NCBI GenBank assembly: GCA_026770575.1
Contig: MU657165.1
Location: 461,896 to 525,895 of the forward strand
Direction of reading: 5' to 3'
From: Pelagophyceae sp. CCMP2097
Taxonomy: Eukaryota > Sar > Pelagophyceae
Length of the DNA stretch: 64,000 nucleotides
Shown here piece after piece: positions 24,211-34,954 of this stretch (its first letter is position 1; each line of letters opens with the position of its first letter). A program made the translations under genes and the position numbers. A model generated the notes under the pieces. It saw only the letters and a list, made by a program, of their open reading frames with translations. It had not been told where the DNA came from and did not search any database.

Positions 24211-25544
24211 TTAGAGCTCGTCCTTCATGTCGGCCTCGTCGACCTCGTGGACCTCGTCCTCGGCGTCCTCGTCGTCCTCGTCGTCGCCGCCGTCGGCGTC
24301 CGATTCCGGCTCGGTGGCCTTCTTGTGCGCGTCCTTGGCCTCCTTCTCGCCCACGGTGATCAGTGCCCACGTCTCTGCCGCCACCTTGTCGGCGTACGCC
24401 TTGTCGTCGGTGACGAGGATGTTGTCGAAGATGGAGCCGGCGTTGACGGTCCACAACTCGAAGCCGACGGCGGTGATGTCGGAGTACTTTGCGTACGTGG
24501 CCGGCGCGTACTTTTCGTTCGAAACCGTCGGGTGCACCCACTCGCCCTTGTAGTCCGGGTTGTCGATGATCTCGGCGGACCACGCGCCCTTGTAGAGCGG
24601 GTTGTCCGTCATGGGCGGCTCCCACTCGCCGTCCTCCTCGACGTCCCAGTCTTCGGGCGTCTCCGCGTCCGGGTCCGGAATCTCCGGCGAAATGTCGTCC
24701 CAGCCCTCGGGCTTGATTGCGGCCGGGTCCGGGATCTTCTTCGTGTCGACCCAGTCGGCGGGCTTGGACAACGCGGGGTCCTTGATCTCCTTCTTCGGGA
24801 AGCCCCAGCCCTCTTCGATGGAGCCGGAGCCCTTGGACTTTTGGTCGAGGAAGACCTCGTACGTCGAGTCGGCGTTCAAGACGAGCGTGTAGAGGTGCGT
24901 GAACTCGTCCTTGTCGTTGTAATCGAGCTTAAGTTCTTCATCTTTCAACAGATTCTCGCCGTCGTGACCGAAGATCAAGTGGACGCGCGAGACGTCGTAG
25001 CCGCACAGGTCCGGGCCGAACATGATCGCGTAGGGCGTGTCGCCGCCGAACGTCGCCGAGTCGACGGCGCCGGTGAGGAGCTTGATGTAGCCGCCGCCGC
25101 AAAAGGCATAATCTTTCTTCTCGTGCTTGACGGTGAACTGCACGATCAGCGGCGCCGCGACCGTGCTCGCCGCAGAGTCCATCTTGGCAGAAATGGCGTG
25201 GAACCTAAAAGAGGGGTCACTCACAAGGCGTTCTGCGCGTCCCTTTGGGCCTTTCTAAACAACCACGGCTTCGGCGCCACGCACCGCATGTCCTCGGTGA
25301 CCATCATGCCCTTGGCCTTGTCCTCGTCGCCGAACCATTCTCCGGCGGTCCATTTCCATTCACCCATGGACTCTCCCTTCCAGTTGGAAGTGACCCACTT
25401 GTCCGAGATGCCAGCATCAAAGTTGTCCTCGAAAAACACCTACACGCGCGGTGCAAAGGGGCCCTCTTCGATAAACGCAAAGGGCCGCACCTTGGCCGAA
25501 GCCTGCGCCGTCAGCGCCGCCGCGAGCGCGAAAGACCGCACCAT
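24211..25544 (-). CDS. CALR: Calreticulin
   Basis: Three exons, 25491-25544, 25285-25439 and 24211-25204, give 400 residues. The first exon encodes an 18-residue signal peptide (MVRSFALAAALTAQASAK), spliced to VFFEDNF. The globular lectin domain carries KHEKKDYAFCGGGYIKL and CGYDVSRVHLIFG, the conserved disulfide and glycan-binding region. The proline-rich arm has three type-1 repeats (IKDPALSKPADW, IPDPAAIKPEGWDD, IPDPDAETPEDWDV) followed by type-2 repeats. The C-terminus is Asp/Glu-rich and ends KDEL, the ER-retrieval signal. It should act as a calcium-binding chaperone for nascent glycoproteins in the ER lumen. Both introns use GTGCG donors. Length and domain order are normal for the family. 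Confidence 0.97.
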
Positions 25545-26021
25545 GGCTCGAGAAAAGACCTACGCGGAGAAGCCGTTAAATAGGCCGCGATCCGAGAGGC
25601 GCGCGCGCGACTGCGGCCGCGCGGTAACAGCAGCGCCCCGCAGGCAGGCGGGCTCACTTGGGAGAAGACCGCAAAAAGCGAGTTTTGAGAGGCCACGAAG
25701 CTCGGCGCTTTTTTGCGATAGATCTTGTGAAAGACACCGCGCAAAGACGCGAAACGGGGCACGGCTCGAACGCGGCGGCGCGCCGAGGCGGCTAAAGGTG
25801 GACCGGGCGCGCTTTTTGCTTATTTTTCAAAATTAATGTCTCTTTGAAAGCAAGCGCGCATCGCCGCGCGCCGGGCGACTCCTTCCCACGATCCCTCCCG
25901 AGTCCCGAGGGCTCCAGAGAGATGGACGACTCTTAGATTTGTTTAGCGACGAACGCTTTTTTTTTGGGACGAATTTCCCGGTCAAGGGCGTCGGCCGGAC
26001 GCGCGCACCTCGCGGGTATCG
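25545..26021. other. Divergent promoter region, calreticulin / mucin-like gene
   Basis: No gene is seen in this 477-bp stretch between two diverging start codons. It is a mixture of GC-rich and T-rich tracts, with several runs of five or more T or A. It probably holds both promoters and 5' untranslated regions. An Arg-rich minus-strand ORF extending into it from the right is an antisense shadow of the mucin-like gene. Confidence 0.45.
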
Positions 26022-26972
26022 ATGGCGCGGGCGGGCGTCGCAGCGCGGGGCCTGCTGCTGCTCCTCTGCGCCGCCGCCGCGAACGGCGCAGTCCCGACGC
26101 TGGCGCCGTCGCCGGCGCCGCTGCCTTTGGCGCCGCCGTCGATGGCGCCGTCGTTGGGCCCGTCGCTCGCCCCGTCCCGAAAACCCACGCCGGCGCCCAG
26201 CGCACTGCCGGCCGCCGCACCATCGGCGCTGCCGCTCTCCGCGCCGACGCGCGCGCCCGCGACCGCGCCGTCGGCCGCGCCGTCGGCCGCGCCCACGGCC
26301 GCGCCGTCGGCTGCGCCCACGGCCCTGCCCACCTCCCTGCCGACGGCCCAGCCCGCCCACCTGCCGACGGCCGCGCCGGCGCCTTACCCGACGGCCGCGC
26401 AGTCGGCCGCGCCCTCGGCCGCGCCGGCGCGCAGACCCACGGCGTCGCCGTCGACGAGCGCGCCGACGTCGGCGGCGCCGTCGTCGTCGGCGCCGTCGTC
26501 GCCGCCGCAGCCCACCGCATCGCCGTCGCTCGTCCCCACGACCAACGCTCCGACGCTGATGGCGCTGCCGGTCAGCGGCGACCGAGCACCCGGACTGGGT
26601 TTCATCGAGTGCGTCCCCGGCCCTGCGTTGCCGATTAGGGCTCGTGCGTTGATCTAAGTGGCGTAGGTACGCGCAGTACTTTTTCGGCCTCATCGGCCTC
26701 GTCCTCGTCGGCGTGGCCGTCTACGTTGGGCTTTGCCGGAAACATTGCGGTGCGTCCGGCCTCTGGCTGCCCCTTTGGGCGCGGCGATTGGACGACGGCG
26801 GCGCTAGGTCGTTGTTGCTGCTGCTTCGGCAAGGAGTCCGGCGAGGCGAATAACTACATGCGCGCCGAGCGTGCGTCGCAAACGCGGGCCGACTCCCCCG
26901 GCGGCGCGTCAGGGGTCGCACCTAGGCGAGCTGTGGAGCGTGCAGGAGGAAGACGACGTCGAGCTGCTTTGA
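26022..26972 (+). CDS. Mucin-like type I membrane protein with Ala/Pro/Ser/Thr ectodomain
   Basis: Four exons (26022-26608, 26667-26749, 26808-26870, 26926-26972) close to 259 residues. All three donors read GTGCGT. A signal peptide (LLLLLCAAAANG) precedes about 150 residues of low-complexity APS/APT/LPT units, a probable O-glycosylated, extended cell-surface stalk. Exon 2 encodes one transmembrane helix (YFFGLIGLVLVGVAVYVGL). A Cys cluster (CGRCCCCFG) follows directly on the cytosolic side and could be palmitoylated. The short tail ends acidic (QEEDDVELL). No enzyme or adhesion domain is seen. Similar APS-repeat surface proteins are common in stramenopiles. A role in the cell covering is inference. 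Confidence 0.7.
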
Positions 26973-27286
26973 AGCCCGCGGCGAGCCGGGCTCGCTTGTG
27001 CGACGGACTTTTCTAATGCCCCGTCCTGGAGTCGCCCCGAAATCTTCGGTGGGCCTTCCGGCGGTAGCGTGCGCGGATCCGCATCCTGTCGACTCATCGG
27101 AGCATGATCGGAGCGCTTCGAGTATAGGGGCGCCGCCCGGCGGCGTGGGAGCCCTCGCGTCATGGGGTCGTGCGAAGTCGACGAAGAAGTGTCGTCGCGG
27201 CGGTTCACTCGTTGGGTTTCCCGCTATCGGGTCGGAAATCACACGAGTCTCTTCGAACGCCCGCCCGACTCGGCGTTTGCGGGAGC
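26973..27286. other. Intergenic region upstream of DNAAF1
   Basis: No coding segment is recognised between the mucin-like stop codon and the DNAAF1 start. The two genes point the same way, so this should contain the terminator of one and the promoter of the other. No named element can be assigned. Confidence 0.4.
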
Positions 27287-29633
27287 ATGAGCATGGCCGA
27301 GGGCCTGCCGCGCATGACGGCGGCGTCGCTGTTGAAGGCGGCCGTGGAGCACGAAGGCTACGAGACGCCCGAGCTTAACGACGCGCTGTACCTGCATTTT
27401 AAGGGCTTCCGGTGCATCGAAAACTTGGAACCCTACACACAGCTCAAGGCCCTCTGGTGCGTCCACGGAAACCCGGCGGTCCGTGCGCTCCGTGCATCGG
27501 TGCCGCCGAGATAGCGGCGTATGCACTCGGGCAGCGCGTTTGCGCGGCCCGCGCTCCTCTTCAGCCGTCGGCCGCAGGCTCGAGGCCAACGGCTTCGAGG
27601 TCATCGAGGGCCTGTCGCACCTAAAGGCGCTTCGCTGCCTCTTCCTGCAGCGCAACCTGCTCCACTCGCTCCACGGCTTGCAAGGCCTGACGGGGCTCGT
27701 CACTTTGGACGTCTCCGAGAACCGCATAGCCTCGCTCGACGGCCTCGCCGTGCGACATTCGTGCCGCCGCGGGGAGCGGGGCTGCCGGGCACCGTCCCTG
27801 ACTGCCGGTCGCTGCCCTCTGGTGGCTCGTGGTGTCGCAGCAGCCTCGCGGACCGCGTTCTCCCTAGGCCGTGCCCGCGCTGGAGACTTTAAACGTGAGC
27901 AAGAACAATCTCGCGACGCCCGAGTCCATCGCCGAGGTCTCGAAAATGCTCTGCCTCCAGAACATCAACCTGGAGCACAACAAGCTCGAGGGCGAGGCCC
28001 CGCGTCTCGTCGGGAAACCCCGTCATCGGCGGTGATGGCCGAGTCGCGAGCGGCACCAGAGGCTCGGGGCTCCAAGAAAAGTTTTAGGGTTGAATTAGGC
28101 CTGGGAGTAGCTCCTTAGGGACCCCCTGTTGAGCAGCTGTAGACCTCCAGCCCCGTGGCCGCCGTGCGCGGGTGTCAGAGTGCCATACAACGTATGGCCC
28201 CGTCAGGCGAGGCCTGCATCGCGGTGCTCGCGGCGGCGCCGGCTCTCTGCGGCATCAACATCGCGGGCAACCCGTTCAACGGCATCCCGCAGTTCCGGAA
28301 GAAGGTCATCAACGCCATGCCGCTCCTCGCCTATTTGGTGCCGCGCCGCGTCCCTCGGGCGCCTCCCCGAAATCAGCAACCCCCCCCTCGCGACGTTTCG
28401 CCTTAGGACCGGCCCATCTTCGAGGGCGAGCGGCGGTCGGCGGTGGCGTGGGCGAGCGGCGGCGCCGAGGCGGAGCACAAGGCTCGTCAGGATTGCGCCC
28501 AAGAGCAAAAAGACAAGGACCGCGCGGCGATGCAAACATTCCGAGACTGGCAGGCGCGCTGCCGAAAAGAGTTCGAGGAGCGCCGAAGCATGGACGTCGA
28601 GGACACTGCCGCTTTCAAACAGACGGTCGCCTTGGAACGCGCGGCGAGGAACGCCGCCGTCGACGCAGAAGTGCAGGCCGAGCGCGAGGCCACGCACGCC
28701 GCCGACTGCGCCGCGCTGACGAACTTGGGCAAGCTCGGCGACATTTACTACAAGCACGGCGGCAATGTGGACTTGGCTAACCTGCCGGCCGAGCCGGACG
28801 CCGCAGAGGCCGCAGAGGAGGCCGCAGAGGCGCCGACGCTCGTCGACGACGCCGACGACCGGCCCGTGCTGCCCGAGGCGCGCGAGCCGGAGGACATCCA
28901 GGCGCAGTTCGACCGCAGCGTGCGCGTGGCCATCCAGGACGACGACGGGCCTCTGGGCGACGAAGCCGTCCTCGTCTCGACGGAGGACGCCACGCCCGAC
29001 GCCACTGAAAACGACGACGCTGAAAGCGACCCCGCGGTGCCCGAAGCGCCCGCCGTCGACGCCGCCGACGCGGAGGAGGAAGGCGCGCGCGCCGAGCTAG
29101 TGCACGAGTCTATGGCGCTGTACAAATCTTTGAAGGCTCAAAAGGCCGCGGCGCCGCCGCCGCCCGCGCCGAGGTTCGAGGGGCCGCTCCCGCCGCCGGC
29201 GCCGGCCGACGCGCCGGCGCCGGTTGTTGTCAAGGTGTATTGGACGGAGGAGATGGACGCCGCGCTGGCGAAACTCGTGCGGAAACATTTTTACGATTTC
29301 GACCTCGTCGCAGATGACTTGCGCCGAATGAAAATCGACTTTGGAAAACCCGCGGTGGTCGTCGACGCCGCGGCCTGCCGCGAGCGGTGGTGCGAACTCG
29401 ACATCGGCGACTCGAAACCCGCCGTCGAGTCCACGCCGCCGCCCATCCCGGCCCACTTCAACGGCCGCGTGCCGACGTTTGCGCAGCTTTCGGCGCACGC
29501 GGCGTCGCTGCCGTCGCGCGTCGTGCCGCCGACGCAGCTGCCGTCGGTCGACGACTATGACGACGACGACGACGAGACGATCTTCGTCGCACCGCAACAC
29601 TGCCGAAACACAGACTTCTCTGAGTACGATTGA
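27287..29633 (+). CDS. DNAAF1: Dynein axonemal assembly factor 1 (LRRC50/ODA7) with Myb/SANT-like domain
   Basis: Five exons, 27287-27456, 27578-27749, 27868-28003, 28207-28337 and 28407-29633, give 611 residues. The N-terminal half is an SDS22-type leucine-rich repeat array. It starts with [15 protein letters not shown] and runs through [30 protein letters not shown] and GINIAGNPF to the LRR-cap junction [20 protein letters not shown], which is diagnostic of LRRC50. It then has a charged helical region (about 28,480-28,720) and an acidic Pro-rich linker. A C-terminal segment near 29,220-29,400 ([15 protein letters not shown]...CRERWCEL) looks Myb/SANT-like. DNAAF1 helps pre-assemble dynein arms in the cytoplasm, so it would act on products like the heavy chain at 4.3-18.7 kb. 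A second in-frame ATG is at 27293. Confidence 0.92.
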
Positions 29634-30146
29634 CGCGCCCAAAACGCCGCAAACGCCGCAGCGACCGCCCCAAAAGCATCCTAAAACCCCGGAGCGCGAC
29701 CCCTCTCGAGCGGCTGCGGGGTGACGGCGAGAGCCGAGTCGTGACGGCTGCATTTCGACTTCTCAGGGCCTCGCCCGCGAGTCTGGCTCGCTCGCAGTCG
29801 GACCGAAACGCCCACGGTTTCGCCAGGGCCTCCCAGCGCCCAGTCCGCGGCGCGCCCCAGAAATGGTCTCTTTCCGTAGGGCTAGGGTGGCTTCTTCCCG
29901 AGAAGGGTGTTTGGCGAATTCTTGGCTTTTTTCTTCTTCTCCCCAAATTGAGTGAGTCTAACTTGCTTGCTCGCAGTCAGCGCGCGCGGGTGGCACCGAG
30001 CCGACGCCGAGAGCAGCCCGCCCGGCCCCGCAAACGGTCGAGCGTGGACGCCTCGAAGCTTTGAAGCGCGGCCACAGCCCTCTTCGAATCCAAAGTCTTC
30101 TTTCGAGGCTTTTTTCCGGCCTCTTTTCGAATATCGGCGAGGCGCC
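29634..30146. other. Intergenic region between DNAAF1 and the NCKX gene
   Basis: No gene is supported in these 513 bp. Open frames exist on both strands but none resembles a family or shows a splice-consistent structure. The last 250 bp carry C/T-rich tracts and probably form the NCKX promoter and leader. Confidence 0.4.
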
Positions 30147-32474
30147 ATGGTGCCCGAGGAGTTGAAGGGCCCCTGGGTGGCGTTGCTGGCGCTGGGGGCG
30201 TGCATGATGTTCTGGGCTTTGGCTGTCATCACGGAGGAGCGGTTTGTGCCGGCGCTGAACGCGTTCGCGCGTCGATGGAAGATCCCCGCCGGCGTCGCAG
30301 GCGCCACGCTCATGGCCGTGCGTAGCCCGAAGCGCCGCAAAATGCGCGCATGCGAAAAACTGGAAGCGGCGACGCCTGCCGAGACGCCGCCCTGCGTGTG
30401 GCGGCGACCCTCAACCCTAACCCTCTAGGCGGGCGCCTCTTCACCCGAGCTCTTCTGCAACATCCTGGCCATCTTCGTGACGCACTCGGAGCTCGGCGTG
30501 GGCACCATCATCGGGTCGGAGCTCTTTAATCACATGGTCATCTCCGCGGGCGCCGTTCGAGCGTCCCGCACGGGCATGCTGCAGTTGGAGATGATGACGA
30601 TAATCCGGGAGTGCTCGTTCTACTTGCTCGCTTTATATCTCCTCGGCTACGCCGTGGCGGACGTCCAAGTGCGTTACGTGGAGACGGAGGACGGTCAAGA
30701 GAAGAAGAAAACAGTTATTGTCATCCATTCCGCAAACTGCCTGCCCCTCCTCTTCTGCTACGTCGCCTACGTCTTCGTCTGCGCCGGCGGCTTGCGCATC
30801 TTAGCAAACGCGTTTCGCCGCGGTTTGGGGTGCCCCAAAGCCGAGTTGGCCGCGGAAGCCGCGCAGGTCGTCGACACTTCCCAAGACGTCGACCACGTCG
30901 AGGCCCGCGACGAGAAGCAGGCGCACTCGCCGGCGTCCGTCGGCTTCGCCCTGTCGCCAAAGTCGTCGGACGGCCTGATGAATCTCGACGTCGAGCCGCA
31001 CGAAAGAGACGCCGAGGACCCGGGCGCGGCTCTCAGGCTGGACGAGGCCCGCAGCCCTTTTGAGGGCCACGAGGAGTTGGCGCTGGAGACTGTCAATCTG
31101 GAGGAGGCGAAAAGCGAGGCGCGGGAGGGCGGGTCCCCGTTCGGCCGCGTCTGCCCTTCGGCGAAAAGCAAAGGCCGGTCCAACTCCATCGAGCTCGTCG
31201 AGTCGCAGCTGCAGTCTTCCCTGCGTGGCGACTCGCGCCGATTCAAGAGGCGGATTTCCAAGTCGTTTGGGTTTAAGGGCGTCGGCGACGACTCCTTACC
31301 GCAGACTGTAGAGGCCATTCGCGAGGCGCGCATCGAGCCCACGGCCCAGGGCGACGCGTTCGGCTGCTGGCTCTGGCGCGCCTCTCGGTTTTATTCCAGC
31401 GTGAGGATCACGAAGAACTCTTACCAGCTGCGGTGGTGGACAGTCAACGACCGCGCTTTGAAATCGCGACACGGCCCCAACCAGTCTCAGACGCGCACCT
31501 TTGACGTCTCCCTCGCGACGGAGTGCGTCGTCACCGACGCGGAGAAGCTGCGCTTCACTTTGGTTCGTACGAAGCACCCGTACGGCCACCTCGACCTCGT
31601 CGCGCCTTCGTCGGCGATCATGTACGAAGTCGTGCGCCGCATCAACGCCTTGATCGACCGCACGCACCACCACGTCGAGACGGGCCGCGCGGTCAAGGCG
31701 GACGACGACGAGGACGCCCACGGCCACGAGGACGATGAGCACGTGGAATGCTTAATCGAGTGGCCGCACCGAAAAGGCCCCGCAGAGGGCACCGCGCTGG
31801 CTTTGATCCGGCGCTTCGTCGTCGTCGGCCTGCACGTTTTGCTGCTGCCTTTGAAGGTCTCTTTCCACTACACCATCCCGGACTCTCGCCTCGGCGGCAG
31901 CGTCAACCGGGCCATGGGCGCCAGCGTGGCGTGGCTCGCCATCACGTCGTACATCATGGTCGCCTGCTGCGAGAACCTGGGCGAGGAGCTCGGCATTTCG
32001 TCCGGCACGATTGGCATCACCGTCGGCGCCGTCGGCACTTCCCTGCCCAACCTCATCTCGTCCATGGTCGTCGCGCGCGAGGGCTTTGGAGACATGGCCG
32101 TCTCCAATGCCCTCGGCAGCAACATCTTCAACATCGTCGTCGCGCTGGGCGTGCCCTGGTTTCTGTACCCGCTCATCTACGGCGAGCCCTTCTCCACGAC
32201 CGTCGACTCTGGCGTCTTCGTCGAGATTTGGTTCTTGGCAGTCGTCTTGGTCGGCTACATCCTCATGCTCGCCGCGACGAGGCTGCGCTTGTACAGCTGG
32301 ATGCAGTACGGATTTATACTGGTTTGGATCATCGGCCTCGCCATCGCCATCGGCCTCCCCGGCTCCCTCGCCCACGCCGAGCGCTTCGTCCTCCCGCTCG
32401 CCAAGAGGGCGTTTGGCTCAAACACGGAGAACGACAGCCTGAGCAAGCGCGGCATCAAGCCAGAAAGGTACTAG
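30147..32474 (+). CDS. K+-dependent Na+/Ca2+ exchanger-like (NCKX/SLC24) with PH-like loop
   Basis: Two exons, 30147-30317 and 30429-32474, give 738 residues. The intron (donor GTGCGT) falls in the first alpha repeat and joins GATLMA to GASSPELFCNIL. That alpha-1 repeat continues through VGTIIGSELFNHMVI. The alpha-2 repeat (TVGAVGTSLPNLISSMV, then NALGSNIFNIVVALG) lies near 32,020-32,160. The acidic and Ser/Asn residues in these motifs line the cation pathway. Membrane segments flank both, separated by a cytosolic loop of about 380 residues. Near 31,360-31,680 the loop has a PH-like block (FYSSVRITKNSYQLRWWTV, ending in an amphipathic helix), then an acidic DDDEDAHGHEDDEH patch. It should extrude calcium using sodium (and perhaps potassium) gradients. 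The number of helices N-terminal to alpha-1 is low for the family. Confidence 0.88.
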
Positions 32475-32735
32475 CCACCCGCGCTTTCCGCGGACCCCTG
32501 CGCCCGAGCCGCGGACGCACGTTTTCGAGTAGACGCTATATCCCCGACGCCCGCCCCGGAGCAGCGCCCTGGCGAGCCGCCCACCGGTACGCCGCCGAGA
32601 CGTAAATCATTTTTGAAAAGGGTACACCCAGGGTGGATATTTAGCAAGCAAAGGGTCCGCGAGAAGGGTCCATGACAAACTTCGCGCAACCCGGAAGGCG
32701 TTCGGAAGAGATTACGGCTCGCGGGGTGCCTCGCG

Positions 32736-33670
32736 TTAGCCGGCGAGGAGTCGGTTGGCGGCGGCCTCGACGTCGTCGTGGCACGTCCGCAGCGCGTCCG
32801 TCGCGAGGTCGCGGTCGAACCCCATGTTCGTCAGCTGCTCGACGTGGGCCTCGGTCGGCGCAACGGGCGCGTCGGCAAAGGGCGATTCGGCAAAGGGCGC
32901 GTCGTCGGTAAAGGGCGTGGGGAAGAGGCGCCGCGCGTCGTGGAGTGGGGGCCTCGCGGGCGTCGCGTTGCGGCGCGGCGCGGCGGGCCGTGGCCTGCGC
33001 GCACCGAAGAGGCGCTGCGGCAGCGCGAGGCGCTGGAGGCCGAGCGCGTCGGAGAGGTATAGAGCGCCGGCGGCGGCGCCCGTGGCGGCGGCGACGGCCG
33101 AGTCGAGGCCCTTGTTCGAGAGCAGTTGGAGGCCGACGACGTACATAACGTGCTTGTCCGAGACGTCGCAGCCCAAGAGGCCGAAGAGGCGCGGCTGCAC
33201 GGCTGGGACGTAGGCATAGTAGAGCGCGAAGAGCCCAAAGACCAAGGCGTACGGCCCCGACGCCGGCCGGAGCGACGCTGCCGATTCGGGCCGCGAGAGG
33301 AGGACGACTATGGCCGTCTCCGCCGCCGCCGCCGCTGAGAGGACGACGACGACAAAGGCGCCGAACTTTCTCGGGCCCATCAGACGCTCGAGCTTGCGCA
33401 TCCCGTACAGCGCCACCGACCCGGCCACGCACTCGCCGACGGTGTCGTACGCCGCGTGCCGCGTCACCACGCGCCACACCTCGCCGTTGGCCAGGATGCG
33501 GCCCAGGTCGAACGCCAGCCTACACGCATGCGCTCCGACGCGCCGCAAAGGACCGCAACCAACGCCGACGCCGGTGCGCGCTCCCGCTTGAGCTGCGGCG
33601 AGAAGAGCAGCGTGCAGATGGCCGAGCCGACGCACGCCAGCCGCGTAAACGGCGCGCCCCCGAACGACAT
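32736..33670 (-). CDS. UBAC2: UBAC2-like rhomboid pseudoprotease with UBA domain
   Basis: Exons 33582-33670 and 32736-33519 give 290 residues. The join KRE|LAFDLGRILANGEVW requires a GC-AG intron (33520-33581, donor GCGCGC). The protein has several membrane helices in a rhomboid/Derlin-like layout, including GRILANGEVWRVVT, RKLERLMGPRKFGAF and YVVGLQLLSNKG. The catalytic GxSG serine and the paired histidine of active rhomboids are not seen. A C-terminal UBA domain (VEQLTNMGFDRDLATDALR) follows a Pro/Ala linker. In animals UBAC2 works in ER-associated degradation and retains partners such as UBXD8 in the ER; a similar role is inferred. An upstream in-frame ATG at 33709 is possible. The 3' end is convergent with the NCKX gene. 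Confidence 0.85.
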
Positions 33671-34077
33671 CCTCTTCGTCGAGGCGCCGCGCGTCGCACT
33701 TGCCTGCAAGTCGAAAAGACAATAGTTAGATTAAATTAAATCAAGGCTTCTTTCAACGGACTCGATCTCAGGCTCTTTCCGCAACGTCTCTTTCCGCAAC
33801 GGCTAGAATATCGATTTACGTGCTCTCTTCAACGTCACATCATAGCCGCGTCCGCGCCTCTCCGACGGGGCCCGGTGGGCTGGGGGACTCGCGCGCGGCG
33901 GCGCCGGGCGGCGCGTCGGGCGCCCCGGCGCTGCTCTGTTTTTTTCTTCACAAAGACTTGTCACGAGACGGAGAAGGATCTGAGCGAGCCTTTCTTTGGG
34001 ATCATCAAGTGAAGACGCTTCGTCGGGGCGCCTCTGCGTCGCACGCCCGCTTACGCGCCGATGCTAGGTTAATCACC
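33671..34077. other. Divergent promoter region, UBAC2 / small plastid protein
   Basis: No gene is seen. This 407-bp stretch separates two diverging start codons and includes an AT-rich block at about 33,720-33,760. It likely carries both promoters and leaders. No named element can be assigned. Confidence 0.4.
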
Positions 34078-34700
34078 ATGTTCAAGGCCTTTGTCATCGC
34101 GATGCTCGTGAGCTCGGCCGCGGCGCTCGCGCCTGTCCGCTCCGCCGTCGTCAAGACGGCCACGGCCGCGCCCGTCGCGCTGCCCACGGCGCCGTACTTC
34201 GCGGCCGCCGCCGCGCGCACCCGCGTCCCCAAGCCCGCCGTGTATGGGGGGGCGGTCTCGGGGGCACTCGCATGAAATCGAGTACACGGGCGCGAGGCGG
34301 TCTCTGCGCGAGCCTCGTCGGACGGACCGCATTCGAGAAAACGAGTCCGCCAGGGGTCGGTCTATTCATGCCAGAGGAGCGTGCGCAGCCGAAAGTCGGA
34401 TTTTTCTGCGCGGTCCGCGGCGTAACGCGTTGTCCTCATAGGCCATGCCCGTCGTCCTCGCCTCGCAGCCGGCCGGCGCCGCCACGGTCATCTTCGGCGT
34501 GCCCATCGGCCTCGTCCTCACCGGCTTCCCGCTCATCATCGCCGCGTCTGTCGCGCTCCTCGTCATCGGTACGCCTCAGTTTATGGAGCCGCAGCCCGGG
34601 GCGTATCCGCGACCGCGAATCCGTAGGCCCCGGCATGATCCAGCAGTTCAAGCGCGTTCTCTCCGGCGAGGGCGAGAAGTACACGTCCAACGAGAACTAA
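34078..34700 (+). CDS. Small plastid-type single-helix membrane protein
   Basis: Three exons, 34078-34239, 34442-34568 and 34627-34700, close to 120 residues. The N-terminus (MFKAFVIAMLVSSAAALAP) is a signal peptide followed by an Ala/Thr/Arg-rich segment, the bipartite leader expected for secondary plastids. After a probable second processing site the mature part (AMPVVLASQ onward) has one strong membrane helix (VPIGLVLTGFPLIIAASVAL) and a short charged tail ending EGEKYTSNEN. The size and layout resemble low-molecular-mass photosystem or cytochrome subunits. No specific subunit could be matched. Introns 34240-34441 and 34569-34626 are GT-AG. The first is unusually long for this window (202 bp). 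Confidence 0.65.
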
Positions 34701-34954
34701 AGTGGGACTCCGCTCCGGTGCCCCGCCGCCTAAGCCGCCCCTTGTAAAAGAATGGCGTGTTCGTCACTGAACGCTTGCCGCCCCGAGCCGGCCGGTCATG
34801 CATCTGACCCTCGAGGCACGCGTGAGCGGCTCTCTCTCACACGGGGGATGGCTCTAATTTGGCGAAGCTCAGTGTTGGAGGGAAGTTTCTCAGGCTTGGG
34901 GCCCGCCGCCGCGTTCGCGCCACGCGTCCCGGACGGTCTCCGCCGGCCCGCAGG

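Noticed and set aside
24166..25836. A 556-residue plus-strand ORF opposite calreticulin
   Set aside because: It is antisense to well-conserved calreticulin exons and its composition (Val/Leu/Arg-rich) mirrors the GC-rich third positions. No family is seen.
25833..26693. Arg-rich 286-residue minus-strand ORF
   Set aside because: It is antisense to the APS-repeat mucin-like gene and consists almost only of Arg/Gly, an effect of GC-rich repeats.
27004..27514. Extra coding sequence upstream of the DNAAF1 ATG in the same frame
   Set aside because: The open frame continues upstream, but the sequence is Arg/Ser-rich and unlike the start of LRRC50 proteins; the ATG at 27287 is closest to the family start.
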